Positions 34,205 through 43,799 of a stretch of DNA of 64,000 nt are shown here, piece after piece (positions within the stretch are counted from its first letter, which is position 1; the number at the start of each line of letters is the position of its first letter). Position numbers and translations under genes: made by a program. The DNA is from Enterobacter sp. SA187 (GTDB lineage Bacteria > Pseudomonadota > Gammaproteobacteria > Enterobacterales > Enterobacteriaceae), in contig NZ_CP019113.1 of assembly GCF_001888805.2 (NCBI RefSeq), positions 1,054,001-1,118,000 on the forward strand. Reading direction: 5' to 3'. The notes under the pieces were generated by a model. The model was not told where the DNA came from, ran no database searches, and was given only the letters and a program-made list of their open reading frames with translations.

Positions 34205-35038
34205 ATGACACTCTCCGTTTTCCTGATTTTGCTGTTTGCCGCGCTGTTACATGCCAGCTGGAACGCCATTGTTAAGGCGGGAAGTGATAAACTTTTTTCG
34301 GCGATCAGCGTCAGCGGATCGGCGGCGCTCATCGCCTTAGTGCTGCTGCCCTTCTCACCGCAACCGGCATGGGCCAGCGCGCCCTATCTCGCCCTTTCCT
34401 GCGTGTTACAGGTGGTGTACACCGTGCTGGTGGCGAAAACCTATCAGGTTTCCGATATGAGCCAGACCTACCCACTGATGCGCGGCACTGCCCCGCTGCT
34501 GGTGGCGCTGGTAAGCGTACTGGCGCTGGGCGAGCATCTGTCGACGATGGCCTGGGTCGGCATCGCGGTGATCTGCCTTGCCATACTTGGCATGGCGTTT
34601 AACGGTCGCGCCAGTTCGCGCAAAGGCATTGCGCTGGCGCTGATCAACGCCTGTTTTATTGCCGGTTACACGCTGGTGGACGGCACCGGCGTGCGCTTAT
34701 CCGGCACCGCGCTTGGCTATACGCTGTGGACCTTTTTCATGAACGGCGCCTGCCTGCTGGTCTGGGCGATGATCGCCCGCCGCCGGGAGGCGTCGCGCTA
34801 CCTGCGTACAAACTGGAAAAAAGGGATTTTTGGCGGCCTCGGCACCATGGGCTCTTACGGTCTGGCGCTGTGGGCGATGACCCAGGCTCCGCTGGCGGTG
34901 GTCGCCGCGCTGCGGGAAACCTCGATTTTGTTTGGCGCGCTCATCGCCTTTGTGCTGCTCAAAGAGAAAGTTTCCGGGATGCGTATCGCTGCCGCCTGCG
35001 GCATCGCGCTGGGGGCCATTTTACTGCGTCTCGCCTGA
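34205..35038 (+). CDS. EamA/DMT-family transporter
   Basis: 277-aa inner-membrane protein with about ten helices and two EamA-type repeats (SWNAIVKAGSDKLFSAIS; VSDMSQTYPLMRGTAPLLVALVSVLALGE; second repeat ALRETSILFGALIAFVLLKEK). The substrate is unknown; DMT proteins export amino acids, nucleotides or other metabolites. The ATG at 34205 gives the family N-terminus; 14 upstream in-frame codons are less likely. It separates tisB from emrD, which are adjacent in E. coli. Confidence 0.85.
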   Translation: MTLSVFLILLFAALLHASWNAIVKAGSDKLFSAISVSGSAALIALVLLPFSPQPAWASAPYLALSCVLQVVYTVLVAKTYQVSDMSQTYPLMRGTAPLLVALVSVLALGEHLSTMAWVGIAVICLAILGMAFNGRASSRKGIALALINACFIAGYTLVDGTGVRLSGTALGYTLWTFFMNGACLLVWAMIARRREASRYLRTNWKKGIFGGLGTMGSYGLALWAMTQAPLAVVAALRETSILFGALIAFVLLKEKVSGMRIAAACGIALGAILLRLA

Positions 35039-35215
35039 GTTAAACTGGCAATATTTGTTGCCACAAATTCTTTACATTTTCCCGCTGTCATCCTTCTTTC
35101 ATTCACGCCATGCATGATTGCTTCCGCCGGGCGCTGTGGTAGATTCCTCTCGCATTCAGCGGCCTGACCAGGCTTTTATTCTCCTTTTTCTCAATCTGAT
35201 AAAGTATTACGCGAC

Positions 35216-36400
35216 ATGAAACGGGACAGAAACGTTAATTTGTTAATGATGCTGGTGTTGTTAGTGGCGGTCGGCCAGATGGCGCAGACCATCTATATAC
35301 CGGCGATTGCGGATATGGCGCTGGCGTTTAACGTGCGGGAAGGCGCGGTGCAGAGCGTCATGGCGGCCTACCTGCTGACCTACGGCGTCTCACAACTTTT
35401 TTATGGCCCGCTTGCCGACCGGGTGGGCCGCCGTCCGGTGATCCTCGCCGGGATGTCCATTTTTATGCTCGCCACGGTAATGGCGATCGCCGCCCCCAGC
35501 CTGACGGTGCTGATTATTGCCAGCGCTCTACAGGGCATGGGTACCGGCGTCGGCGGCGTGATGGCGCGCACCCTGCCGCGCGATCTTTATGCCGGTTCGC
35601 AGCTTCGCCAGGCGAACAGTCTGCTGAACATGGGCATTCTGGTCAGCCCGCTGCTGGCGCCGTTGATTGGCGGTCTGCTTAATACGCTGTGGGACTGGCG
35701 GGCATGCTTCGGCTTTTTACTGCTGCTGTGCATCGGCGTTACCCTGAGCATGGCGCGCTGGATGCCGGAAACCCGTCCGGTGGACGCGCCGCGCACCCGG
35801 CTTATCGCCAGCTACAAAACGCTGTTCGGCAACGGGTCATTTACCTGTTATCTGCTGATGCTGATTGGCGGCCTTGCGGGGATCGCGGTATTTGAAGCCT
35901 GTTCCGGCGTGCTGCTCGGCGCGGGTCTGGGCCTCAGCAGTATGGTGGTGAGCATTCTGTTTATTCTGCCGATCCCGGCGGCGTTTTTCGGCGCATGGTT
36001 TGCCGGGCGGCAGAACAAACGCTTTTCCACGCTGATGTGGCAGGCGGTGGCAAGCTGTCTGCTCGCCGGGCTGATGATGTGGATCCCCGGCTGGTTTGGC
36101 GTGATGAACGTCTGGACGCTGCTGATCCCGGCGGCGCTGTTTTTCTTCGGCGCGGGGATGCTGTTCCCGCTTGCCACCAGCGGCGCGATGGAGCCGTTTC
36201 CGTTTCTGGCGGGCACGGCGGGAGCGCTGGTGGGCGGCCTGCAAAATATTGGCTCCGGCGTGCTGGCCTGGCTGTCCGCCATGCTGCCGCAGAACGGGCA
36301 GGCTAGCCTCGGGATGCTGATGACGCTGATGGGGCTGCTGATCCTGTTGTGCTGGCTGCCGCTGGCGTCGCGCTTTGCCCATCATGAAACGGCGGTTTAG
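35216..36400 (+). CDS. emrD: Multidrug MFS exporter EmrD
   Basis: 394 aa, same length as E. coli EmrD, with the matching start MKRDRNVNLLMMLVLLVAVGQMAQTIYIPAIADMA and the MFS loop PLADRVGRRPVIL. It is a proton-driven exporter of amphipathic compounds and uncouplers, 12 helices. Its last 98 bp overlap the convergent GH5-like gene. Confidence 0.96.
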   Translation: MKRDRNVNLLMMLVLLVAVGQMAQTIYIPAIADMALAFNVREGAVQSVMAAYLLTYGVSQLFYGPLADRVGRRPVILAGMSIFMLATVMAIAAPSLTVLIIASALQGMGTGVGGVMARTLPRDLYAGSQLRQANSLLNMGILVSPLLAPLIGGLLNTLWDWRACFGFLLLLCIGVTLSMARWMPETRPVDAPRTRLIASYKTLFGNGSFTCYLLMLIGGLAGIAVFEACSGVLLGAGLGLSSMVVSILFILPIPAAFFGAWFAGRQNKRFSTLMWQAVASCLLAGLMMWIPGWFGVMNVWTLLIPAALFFFGAGMLFPLATSGAMEPFPFLAGTAGALVGGLQNIGSGVLAWLSAMLPQNGQASLGMLMTLMGLLILLCWLPLASRFAHHETAV

Positions 36401-37346
36401 CGTCACACGCCGGGGCGATCATCGTTTTTAACAGCGGCGCGGGGTCAGGACGCCACGCGCCCTCTTCCCCGTCGTAAAACCGGGCGTCGGCATTGATTGC
36501 ATAAGGAATGTTGGCCCGCTTCAGCTCGCAGGCCGTAAAGGTGGCGAAGGCGAGCTGTGCGGCCGTCGGCGCGCTTTTACTGGCTTCACCCACCGCCCAG
36601 CTTCCCACCCAGCTGACGTGCCCGGTTTTCTGCTGCCAGCGCAGCACCGCATTGATGTGCGCGTGAATGGCGGCTTTCCCGGCAGGCGTCGGTGAGTATT
36701 TACCGTTATTTTTTTGCGGCCCTGCGCCCGGCATATGCCACTGCGCCAGCACGTAATTCTGGCTGTGCGGCGGCAGCTTCAGCTCAGTCAGCGCTTCCGG
36801 CGCTGACCGCAGGCGCGGCGCGACAAAAATCATGCGCCGGGGGTCGATGCCATGCAGGGTTTTGATCAGTCGGTCATAAATCCGGCTCAGCGCCGCCTGA
36901 TCGCGATTGAGCTTTTCCGCCGGTTCATCGATCAGATCAAAGCCAAGCAGCGGATGGTCAGTACCAAAATAGCGCGCCACCCGACTCCACCACGCCACTA
37001 ACGCCGCCTCGTTTTTCAGCGGATCGGCCTTCAGGCCGTCGGCCTGATACGCGATGATCGGGATAACGCCGTACTGCTCGCACGCCTCCACCAGTTTACG
37101 CAGGTGCACCAGCCGCGCCTCGGTCATGTTCTGCGCCACGCGAATACGCACGTGATGAATACCCAGCGCCGCAAAATCTCTGACCACCAGCGGGTCGAAT
37201 TCACGGATGCCGCGTTCAGTACGCGCCCAGTCCACCTCCATACCCGGCCCCAGCTGTGCGGCGTAACGGGCAGCCGTCAGCGGCGGCGCGGCATAAGCGG
37301 CGCTGGCAACAAAGAGTAATGCGCTGGCGATCACGGTTTTAGTCAC
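36303..37346 (-). CDS. Secreted GH5-like glycoside hydrolase
   Basis: 347 aa. The signal peptide (about 1-19, AAYA before APPLT) is followed by a TIM-barrel cellulase-like domain: GIREFDPLVVRDFAALGIHHVRIRV, then the acid/base motif DLIDEP, HMPGAG and a later WVGSWAVGEAS region with the likely nucleophile Glu. This pattern is glycoside hydrolase family 5. The final 32 or so residues (KPPFHDGQSATPAAASTTG...) are Ala/Ser-rich and are encoded antisense to emrD, suggesting loss of an earlier stop. The substrate is unknown. Confidence 0.78.
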   Translation of the reverse strand: MTKTVIASALLFVASAAYAAPPLTAARYAAQLGPGMEVDWARTERGIREFDPLVVRDFAALGIHHVRIRVAQNMTEARLVHLRKLVEACEQYGVIPIIAYQADGLKADPLKNEAALVAWWSRVARYFGTDHPLLGFDLIDEPAEKLNRDQAALSRIYDRLIKTLHGIDPRRMIFVAPRLRSAPEALTELKLPPHSQNYVLAQWHMPGAGPQKNNGKYSPTPAGKAAIHAHINAVLRWQQKTGHVSWVGSWAVGEASKSAPTAAQLAFATFTACELKRANIPYAINADARFYDGEEGAWRPDPAPLLKTMIAPACDAKPPFHDGQSATPAAASTTGSAAPSASSASRG

Positions 37347-37400
37347 GATAAACCCTGCATGAAATGGTGTGGTAAAGGGGTGAGCACAGGCAGGCTACAA

Positions 37401-37757
37401 CTATTCTGCGATCACTAACAATACCTGGCGGATATGCGCGCTCGCGAACAGCAGGGAAAGCGCCAGCACCGCCAGCGCAATGAAGAATTTATCCCGTAAC
37501 GCCGCCGGTTGCACAAAGTCGCTGTGGCTGACATCCATCAGGTTACGCCTGCGGGTGTAACGCCAGAGGATCAGCCCGGTGAGCGCCAGCACCGCCAGCG
37601 AGATCCAGAAGGTTATCCCTGATTCATACCAGTGATGTCTGATGGCCAGCGCAATCAGCGCGCCGTAGCCCAACAGCGTGCGAAACCAGGCAAGGGACGT
37701 GCGCTCCGGCTGCAGGCCGGGATCCTGCTGGCGACGAGCTTTGCGGCTATCCGGCAT
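37401..37757 (-). CDS. yidG: DUF202 inner-membrane protein YidG
   Basis: 118 aa with three membrane helices and the DUF202 signature PERTSLAWFRTLLGYGALIALAI. It matches E. coli YidG. The function is unknown. Its start overlaps the yidH stop by 11 nt, so the two are translationally coupled and may form a complex. Confidence 0.92.
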   Translation of the reverse strand: MPDSRKARRQQDPGLQPERTSLAWFRTLLGYGALIALAIRHHWYESGITFWISLAVLALTGLILWRYTRRRNLMDVSHSDFVQPAALRDKFFIALAVLALSLLFASAHIRQVLLVIAE

Positions 37758-38094
37758 AAAACACCAGCACCATCACCACGGCGGCGACAAGCGTCAGAAT
37801 GAGGCTGATTACCAGCAGCGTACGGGTATAGGGCAGATCTTCTTTCAGCCGCATCGCCTTCTCATTGCGCAGCCAGCGCAGGTATCCATAAATCGCCAGC
37901 CCGCCTGCGAACAGGCACAACAGCAGCGCCAGCAGTTCGCGGATCAGCGGCGTGGCAAAATCCGGCGCGAGCTGGTCAAGCCCGACGCCCGCCGCTAAAA
38001 ACCCGAGCGCGGTACGGATCCAGGCCAGAAAGGTACGCTCATTGGCCAGCGAGAAGCGGTAATCCGGCGCTTCGCCGAGGCGGGAAATTTTCAT
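37747..38094 (-). CDS. yidH: DUF202 inner-membrane protein YidH
   Basis: 115 aa as in E. coli YidH. Signature LANERTFLAWIRTALGFLAAGVGLDQL and three membrane helices. The ATG at 38094 is preceded by GGAG; in-frame codons continue far upstream through a REP element and are not coding. It is first of the yidHG pair. Confidence 0.93.
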   Translation of the reverse strand: MKISRLGEAPDYRFSLANERTFLAWIRTALGFLAAGVGLDQLAPDFATPLIRELLALLLCLFAGGLAIYGYLRWLRNEKAMRLKEDLPYTRTLLVISLILTLVAAVVMVLVFYAG

Positions 38095-38168
38095 AACGGC
38101 TCCTTCCCTGATTAAACGGATGAACGCCAATTCTAGCTGAGGTGCAGGCTGTAGGGCACTATTAAAGG

Positions 38169-38248
38169 TGCCGGATGGCGGCGTAAACGCCTTATCCGGC
38201 CTACGGTATAACTTTGTAGGCCGGGTAAGCGTATGCGCCACCCGGCAA
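38169..38248. repeat. REP/BIME pair between yidH and yidJ
   Basis: Two REP-like palindromes facing each other (GCCGGATGGCGGCGTAAACG... and ...GGCCGGGTAAGCGTATGCG), linked by an AT-rich spacer. It is typical of intergenic BIMEs in enterics and follows the yidJ stop. Confidence 0.85.
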
Positions 38249-38255
38249 TAACCCG

Positions 38256-39749
38256 TCAGAACTTCTGCTTTTTCTCTTCCACCTTCACGCCCTGGGTTGG
38301 CAAACCGGTGTCGTAATCGCGCACCACCGGCGAATGGCCATCGTCCGGACGCGGACGGAAGGCGCCCATCCAGCGCGGCGATGCATCCTGTCGCCACGGG
38401 CGTTGTCGCCACTGATATGTGCGGAACGGATCGCGGATGGTGTCCATGTATTCGAGCAGCGCATCATGCAGCTGATTGCGGACAGCGGCATAGCGCGGAT
38501 CGTTAATCAGATTCACCCTTTCACTGGCGTCATTCGCTCTGTCATACAGCTCATCGCTGGTAAATAAATTGATCACCAGTTTGTAGCGATCGGTCACCCA
38601 ACAGCGCACCGGAATAAAGCCACCAAAGCTGTCATGTTCAATTTCATAGCGGTTGAACTCCACCATCACGCCACGCTCAGATAGGCCGTTGAGGATGTTT
38701 TCGCCGGGCAGAATGGCGGGCTTGTTTATTCCCGCCAGCGCCATCATGGTCGGCAGCACATCAATATGGCTGACCGGCGTATCGACATGGTGCGGCGTAC
38801 CCTGCGGCGGGCGCATAATCAGCGGGATGCGGGTGATGTCGTCATACATCGCCGCCCCTTTGCTGATGAGCTGATGTGCGCCCATCATCTCGCCGTGATC
38901 GGAGGTATAAATCACCCAGGTATTTTGCCGCTGCTGTGGGGTGAGCGCATCGATCACCCGGCCAATCTGGTCGTCGACAAAATCATTACAGGCAAAATAG
39001 AGCGGATGATGATAGCGGCCATCGCTTCCCACTGGCGACGGCATGGCCTGCGCCCAGAGGCGGTGATGTTCAGGTTTGTCTTCCAGCGTGTCATGCGCCT
39101 TGTCGCCCAGCTCGTAATAAAAGTCCTGATACTTTTCCAGATACTCAACCGGACAGGTAAAGGGATGGTGCGGCTCGTCATAGGAAACCACCAGCAGGAA
39201 CGGCTGCTCGTCACGCACAGGCTGGCGTAAAAAATCGACGGCACGATGGCTGATACGGTGCGCCCAGGTAAAGGTTTCATCGATACCGTTCGCCCGCAGA
39301 TCCTCAATACTGTTCAGCCCGTTGCGCCACAGGCCGATCTGCTGGTCAGTCAGTTCCGCCAGATAATTTGCGCCGTCGTACCAGTAGTCTGCATCCCATT
39401 CCGGCGGGCAGATGCCGGTGCCGAAATAGTCGTGTCCGTCGAGATGCCATTTGCCGATGTAGCAGGTGTGGTAGCCCGCCTCTTTAAAGTAGCGTCCCAT
39501 GGTGGCGATGTTGTTGCCCGGCGCGAGGTTGTTGGTCCACGGCCCGGACTGGCTGGAATAGATGCCGGTAAACAGACCGGCACGGGCGGGCGTACAGACG
39601 GGCGCACAGGTATAGGCTGAGTTAAAGCGGATCCCCTCCTCTGCCAGCCGATCAATATTATTCGTATTCAATGGCTTGCCGCTGTAGCAGCCCACCATAT
39701 TGGTGGCCTGGGTATCGGTCATAATGAACAAAAAGTTGGGGCGGTTCAT
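38256..39749 (-). CDS. yidJ: Sulfatase YidJ
   Basis: 497 aa, equal to E. coli YidJ. Cys-type sulfatase: metal ligands in FIMTDTQ near residue 11, and the formylglycine site Cys52 in VCTPARAGLFTG. Further sites include GKWHLDGHDYFG and TSDHGEMMGAH. Cys52 must be converted to formylglycine by a maturase, which is not in the window. No signal peptide is evident, so it should act in the cytoplasm on a sulfate ester probably imported by YidK. It overlaps yidK by 4 nt (ATGA). Confidence 0.93.
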   Translation of the reverse strand: MNRPNFLFIMTDTQATNMVGCYSGKPLNTNNIDRLAEEGIRFNSAYTCAPVCTPARAGLFTGIYSSQSGPWTNNLAPGNNIATMGRYFKEAGYHTCYIGKWHLDGHDYFGTGICPPEWDADYWYDGANYLAELTDQQIGLWRNGLNSIEDLRANGIDETFTWAHRISHRAVDFLRQPVRDEQPFLLVVSYDEPHHPFTCPVEYLEKYQDFYYELGDKAHDTLEDKPEHHRLWAQAMPSPVGSDGRYHHPLYFACNDFVDDQIGRVIDALTPQQRQNTWVIYTSDHGEMMGAHQLISKGAAMYDDITRIPLIMRPPQGTPHHVDTPVSHIDVLPTMMALAGINKPAILPGENILNGLSERGVMVEFNRYEIEHDSFGGFIPVRCWVTDRYKLVINLFTSDELYDRANDASERVNLINDPRYAAVRNQLHDALLEYMDTIRDPFRTYQWRQRPWRQDASPRWMGAFRPRPDDGHSPVVRDYDTGLPTQGVKVEEKKQKF

Positions 39750-41446
39750 GCGTTATCCTTAGCGCCAGAGGCACCTTTAGCCGTTGTCATCGTGCTGTAA
39801 ATCAACCAGATAACCACGGCGGCGGTAATGGCATAGCTGATGATCATCAGCCACTGGGTGTGATAGCCGCCAAACTGCGCGAGGCCGGAATAGACGCCGA
39901 TCATCGCGAACAGTATGCCGACGGAGGCAATCCGGGCGTTTTTCCACGGCTGCATATCCACCGCGAAGGCGTCCTGAAACTGAAATGGCGTGGCGCGCGG
40001 TTTAATGATGCCGATGACCAGCATCACCACCACGTTGATGCAGAACGTACAGGCGAGGACATACAGGAAGTGGAAATCAAACTTCACCAGATAGTTGATG
40101 GTGATATAGCTGACGATCCCCAGCCCCATCGCCACCTTCGCGGCCAGCGCCGGAATACGCGGAAAGAAAAAGCCCATAATGATGATCGTCACCAGCGGGA
40201 CGTTATAGATGCCGTTGAGCTGCTTCATCCAGCTGTATAAGCCTTCCGGCGCATGGGCGATCCAGGGTGCGACCAGCACGGAAATAATGGCGATAACGAG
40301 TCCGAATTTTCGCCCGATATGCACTAACCGCTCAGGCGTGGCGTCCTGATTAATGATCCGGCGATAAATTCCCATACTGAATAAGGTGCTGGCGCTGTTT
40401 AAAAAGCCATTAAAGGTGCTGATCACCGCGCCGAATAAAACGGCGCCAAAGAATCCCACCAGCGGTACGGGAAGCACATTGTTCACCAGTGTCGGATAGG
40501 CCAGATCTGCTTTAGGTAAATCCTGATAGAGGTGAAAAGCGATGAGGCCCGGCAATACCAGCACCAGCGGATCGAGCATTTTCAGCACCGCCGTTAACAG
40601 CGCGCCTTTTTGCCCTTCGGCGAGACTTTTCGACGCCAGCGTGCGCTGCACAATGCCCTGATTGGTACACCAGTAAAAGGTGTTCACCAGGATGAGGCCA
40701 GTGAATGCCGCGCCAATCGGCAGCGGATCGGACGCCCCGCCTATCGAGTTTAACTTTTCTGCATGAAGGGTGGTGAGCTGTTCAACGCCACGCAGAAAAC
40801 TGCCGTGCCCCATCGCCATCAGGCCAAAAACAGGCACCAGCAGACCGCCAATGACCAGACCAATACCGTTTATCGAATCGGCAACCGCCATCGCGCGCAG
40901 CCCGCCGATCACCGCATAAACAATACCCGCCAGCCCAAGTAAAATAACCAGCAGCCAGATTGCCGCACCCTGCGAAATACCCAGCGAGTCGCCGACATGA
41001 AACAGACTGTTCAGCGCCAGTGCGCCGGAATAGAGCACGACCGGCAGGAAGCAGACGCCGGTAGCAATCAGAAAACAGAAATCGATAATAATGCGCGTCG
41101 TTTTATCGTAGCGCTCTTCCAGAAAATCGGGAATGGTGGCAATGCCGCGCTGCAAATAACGCGGGAGGAATATCAGCGCGAGGAAGATTAGGGTCACGGC
41201 GGAAGTCACTTCCCAGCCCATCACCGACATGCCGCTCCGGTATGCCTGCCCGGACAGGCCTACCAGCTGTTCGGTGGAGAGATTGGTCAGCATCAGCGAC
41301 GCGGCGATCACCGGCGCTTTCAGCGATCGCCCGGCAAGAAAATAACCCTGTTGCGAGCCGGTGTCGGTTTTGCGAACCTTCCACCAGGTTATTACTGCGA
41401 CCAGTAGCGTAAAACCGACAAAGCTCAGAATTTGTAGCGTATTCAT
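39746..41446 (-). CDS. yidK: Sodium:solute symporter YidK
   Basis: 566-aa SSS-family symporter with about 14 helices. Family motifs include GYFLAGRSLKAPVIAASLMLTNLSTEQLVGLSGQAYRSGM and the GTVGGLRAMAVADSINGIGLVIGG-type region. It is coupled to sulfatase yidJ and divergent from the AraC regulator yidL. It probably imports a sulfated sugar with Na+; the substrate is not known. Confidence 0.92.
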   Translation of the reverse strand: MNTLQILSFVGFTLLVAVITWWKVRKTDTGSQQGYFLAGRSLKAPVIAASLMLTNLSTEQLVGLSGQAYRSGMSVMGWEVTSAVTLIFLALIFLPRYLQRGIATIPDFLEERYDKTTRIIIDFCFLIATGVCFLPVVLYSGALALNSLFHVGDSLGISQGAAIWLLVILLGLAGIVYAVIGGLRAMAVADSINGIGLVIGGLLVPVFGLMAMGHGSFLRGVEQLTTLHAEKLNSIGGASDPLPIGAAFTGLILVNTFYWCTNQGIVQRTLASKSLAEGQKGALLTAVLKMLDPLVLVLPGLIAFHLYQDLPKADLAYPTLVNNVLPVPLVGFFGAVLFGAVISTFNGFLNSASTLFSMGIYRRIINQDATPERLVHIGRKFGLVIAIISVLVAPWIAHAPEGLYSWMKQLNGIYNVPLVTIIIMGFFFPRIPALAAKVAMGLGIVSYITINYLVKFDFHFLYVLACTFCINVVVMLVIGIIKPRATPFQFQDAFAVDMQPWKNARIASVGILFAMIGVYSGLAQFGGYHTQWLMIISYAITAAVVIWLIYSTMTTAKGASGAKDNA

Positions 41447-41585
41447 CTCGTAGCCTTATTTTCATTATGTCCCGGCGAGCCGGGTCAGGCAGTCAGATTT
41501 CTTAAAATACAAACTTCAGATCCCCGAGCGATTTATTTTCTGGTACGTTCAGGTTGTGGACATCATTCTGCGGCGGGAATTTAAA

Positions 41586-42485
41586 ATGAATGGAAAATTG
41601 CAAAACTCGCATGTAAAAAACGAACCCACGTACAATATTCCGTTGGTTCTTGATGAAAGTGTGATCTCCAGCGGTATTTCACTGATCGCCTTATGGCATA
41701 CCCTCGCCGATGAAAGCTACCGCGTTTACTGGCCGCGCGATAAGAAAAAGCCGTTGATCGCCAATTCATGGGTGGCGGTTTATACGTTGCAGGGCTGCGG
41801 AAAAATCATTTTGCGCGACGACGCTGAAATTATTCTTAACGGCAATTGCGTTATATTTTTAAAACCGACGGATATAAAATCTTATCACTGTGCGGGATTG
41901 CTGTGGGAGCAATACTGGATGGAGTTTATTCCCACCACCTTAATGGAAATACCATTATTACAGCAAGGCGTTATCTGTAATGGCGAGCTATTTAATCACG
42001 AGCTTAATGAAGTCGCTTTATTAACACGCAGTGGCGATGCAATGAAAAATAATCTGGCGGTGGCATTTCTGACCAAGATGATATATCAGTGGATTTGTCT
42101 GATCGCCGAAAAGGGCACCAAAGACGCACAGCAAGTGCAATTTGAAAAACTGATCACCGCTCTGCATGCGGCGCCGCAACAGCGCTGGACGGTGAATGAA
42201 ATGGCGCAGCGCATGCAGTGCAGCGCGCCTTATCTGCGCCGCCTGTTTCTGCGTTATACCGGCAAAACGCCAAAAGAGTACGCACTGCATGCGCGTCTGG
42301 ATCTGGCGCTGTCGCTGTTAAAACAGCAGGGAAACAGCGTCAGCAGGGTGGCGGATATGCTTAATTTCTTTGATTCTTTTCACTTCAGTAAGGCGTTTAA
42401 GCAGCGCTTTGGCTATGCGCCATCGCAGGCGCTTGCGCAGTCGGGCCGGCATCAGAACAATACCGGCCCGGCAGGATCAACTTAA
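41586..42485 (+). CDS. yidL: AraC-family regulator YidL
   Basis: 299 aa. N-terminal sensor region (YRVYWPRDKKKPLIANSWVAVYTLQGCGKIIL) and C-terminal double helix-turn-helix (WTVNEMAQRMQCSAPYLRRLFLRYTGKTPKEYALHARLDLAL; VADMLNFFDSFHFSKAFKQRFGYAPS). It matches E. coli YidL. It is divergent from yidKJ and probably activates that operon. The start at 41586 gives the native N-terminus; ten in-frame upstream codons are less likely. It overlaps the end of convergent glvG by 9 nt. Confidence 0.9.
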   Translation: MNGKLQNSHVKNEPTYNIPLVLDESVISSGISLIALWHTLADESYRVYWPRDKKKPLIANSWVAVYTLQGCGKIILRDDAEIILNGNCVIFLKPTDIKSYHCAGLLWEQYWMEFIPTTLMEIPLLQQGVICNGELFNHELNEVALLTRSGDAMKNNLAVAFLTKMIYQWICLIAEKGTKDAQQVQFEKLITALHAAPQQRWTVNEMAQRMQCSAPYLRRLFLRYTGKTPKEYALHARLDLALSLLKQQGNSVSRVADMLNFFDSFHFSKAFKQRFGYAPSQALAQSGRHQNNTGPAGST

Positions 42486-43799
42486 TCGCGGCCAGTAGTC
42501 TTTATTGGCTTCGATTAAGTCATCAAGGATCGCTCTGGCGACAGAGGCGCTCGGTACAGTTTTTGAGAGCGTGATGGCCTGCCACAGTTTCAGATATGAC
42601 CCCTGCTCCCAGGCATCGACCACCAGTTTTTCCACCGCCACCTGCTGGCTCATCAGCCCTTTCTGGAAATGCGGGATAGTGCCGACCGTCAGCGGCTCCG
42701 GACCGTTTTTGCCCACCAGACAGGGGATCTCCACCATCGCGTCGGCATCGAAATTGGCGATAGCGCCGTTGTTCGGCACGATCAGCAGCATGCGCTCTTG
42801 GGTGTTAAAGGCGATGGCGGCGGCCAGGTCGACGATATAAGAGGCGTGTTCGTCAATTTCCAGCTCCCCGGCTGCGGAATGCCCGGCCTCAATAATGGCG
42901 CGACAGGCGCTGAACACGTGCTTTTCACGGTGATCCATCACCTCGTTTGCCCGTGTGCGCCCGGGGTTAGCGTGCGCGACGACATAATCCGGGAAGAGAT
43001 AATATTTCAGATAGGTGTTGGGCAGCGTAGCCGGATCCAGCGCCTGCACGTCCTTCGCTTTGGCGAAGGTGTCGTTCCAGCTCGCTTCCGTATGCTCGTC
43101 ATTTGACGGAGGAATATACCCGTGTTCAGACACGTACTGGCGCAGCGCGGGCATTAAATCGTTACCGTCCAGGTCCTCTATCCCATGCCACCAGCCGAAG
43201 TGGTTCAGCCCGTAATAGCGGGTGATCATCTGTTTGCGGTCTTGTAGGCCGAGGATTTGGGCCATGCGTCCTTCGATGCCAATCGGCATATCGCAAATGT
43301 TAAGGATTTTCGCCGTCGGGCGCAGCCGCCGCGTGGCTTCCGCGACAATCGCCGCCGGATTGGAGTAGTTCAGCATCCAGGCGTCCGGCGACCAGGTCTG
43401 CATATAATCCACCAGCTCCAGCACGCCGCCAATGGAGCGCATTCCGTAGGCAATACCGCCCGGCCCGCAGGTTTCCTGACCGACCACGCCGTGGCGCAGC
43501 GGGATCTTCTCGTCTTTTTCGCGCATCGGGTATTTGCCCACGCGGATATGCGCCATCACAAAATCGACGTCGCTGAACGCGGTTTGCGGATCGGTGGTGT
43601 AGCAAAAATCGATGTCCGGGGCTTGCTCGCGCAGAATGATTTTGCAGGCTTCGGCAATCACCTCCTGCCGCGCGCCGTCGTTGTCATAAAACTTCAGCGC
43701 CCGTAACGGCAGGCGATGTTGATTAGCGAGTAACATCAACACGATACCTGGCGTAAAGGTGCTGCCGCCGCCGGCAATAACAACCGAGAATTTTTTCAT
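42477..43799 (-). CDS. glvG: 6-phospho-alpha-glucosidase (GH4), intact
   Basis: 440-aa GH4 enzyme needing NAD+ and a divalent metal. The Rossmann motif IAGGGSTFTPG is at residues 8-18, metal ligands are Cys169 and His200 (NICDMPIGIEG; YYGLNHFGWW) and the predicted acid is Asp170. It closely resembles Klebsiella AglB, which cleaves phosphorylated sucrose isomers and maltose 6-phosphate. In E. coli K-12 the glvG copy is truncated, but here it is complete. Its start overlaps the glvC stop (ATGA). Confidence 0.93.
   Translation of the reverse strand: MKKFSVVIAGGGSTFTPGIVLMLLANQHRLPLRALKFYDNDGARQEVIAEACKIILREQAPDIDFCYTTDPQTAFSDVDFVMAHIRVGKYPMREKDEKIPLRHGVVGQETCGPGGIAYGMRSIGGVLELVDYMQTWSPDAWMLNYSNPAAIVAEATRRLRPTAKILNICDMPIGIEGRMAQILGLQDRKQMITRYYGLNHFGWWHGIEDLDGNDLMPALRQYVSEHGYIPPSNDEHTEASWNDTFAKAKDVQALDPATLPNTYLKYYLFPDYVVAHANPGRTRANEVMDHREKHVFSACRAIIEAGHSAAGELEIDEHASYIVDLAAAIAFNTQERMLLIVPNNGAIANFDADAMVEIPCLVGKNGPEPLTVGTIPHFQKGLMSQQVAVEKLVVDAWEQGSYLKLWQAITLSKTVPSASVARAILDDLIEANKDYWPRLS

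Noticed and set aside
42477..42485. Overlapping stops of yidL and glvG as a sign of misannotation
   Set aside because: Both protein ends agree with their families, and short convergent overlaps also occur at 11188-11191; it is real compactness.
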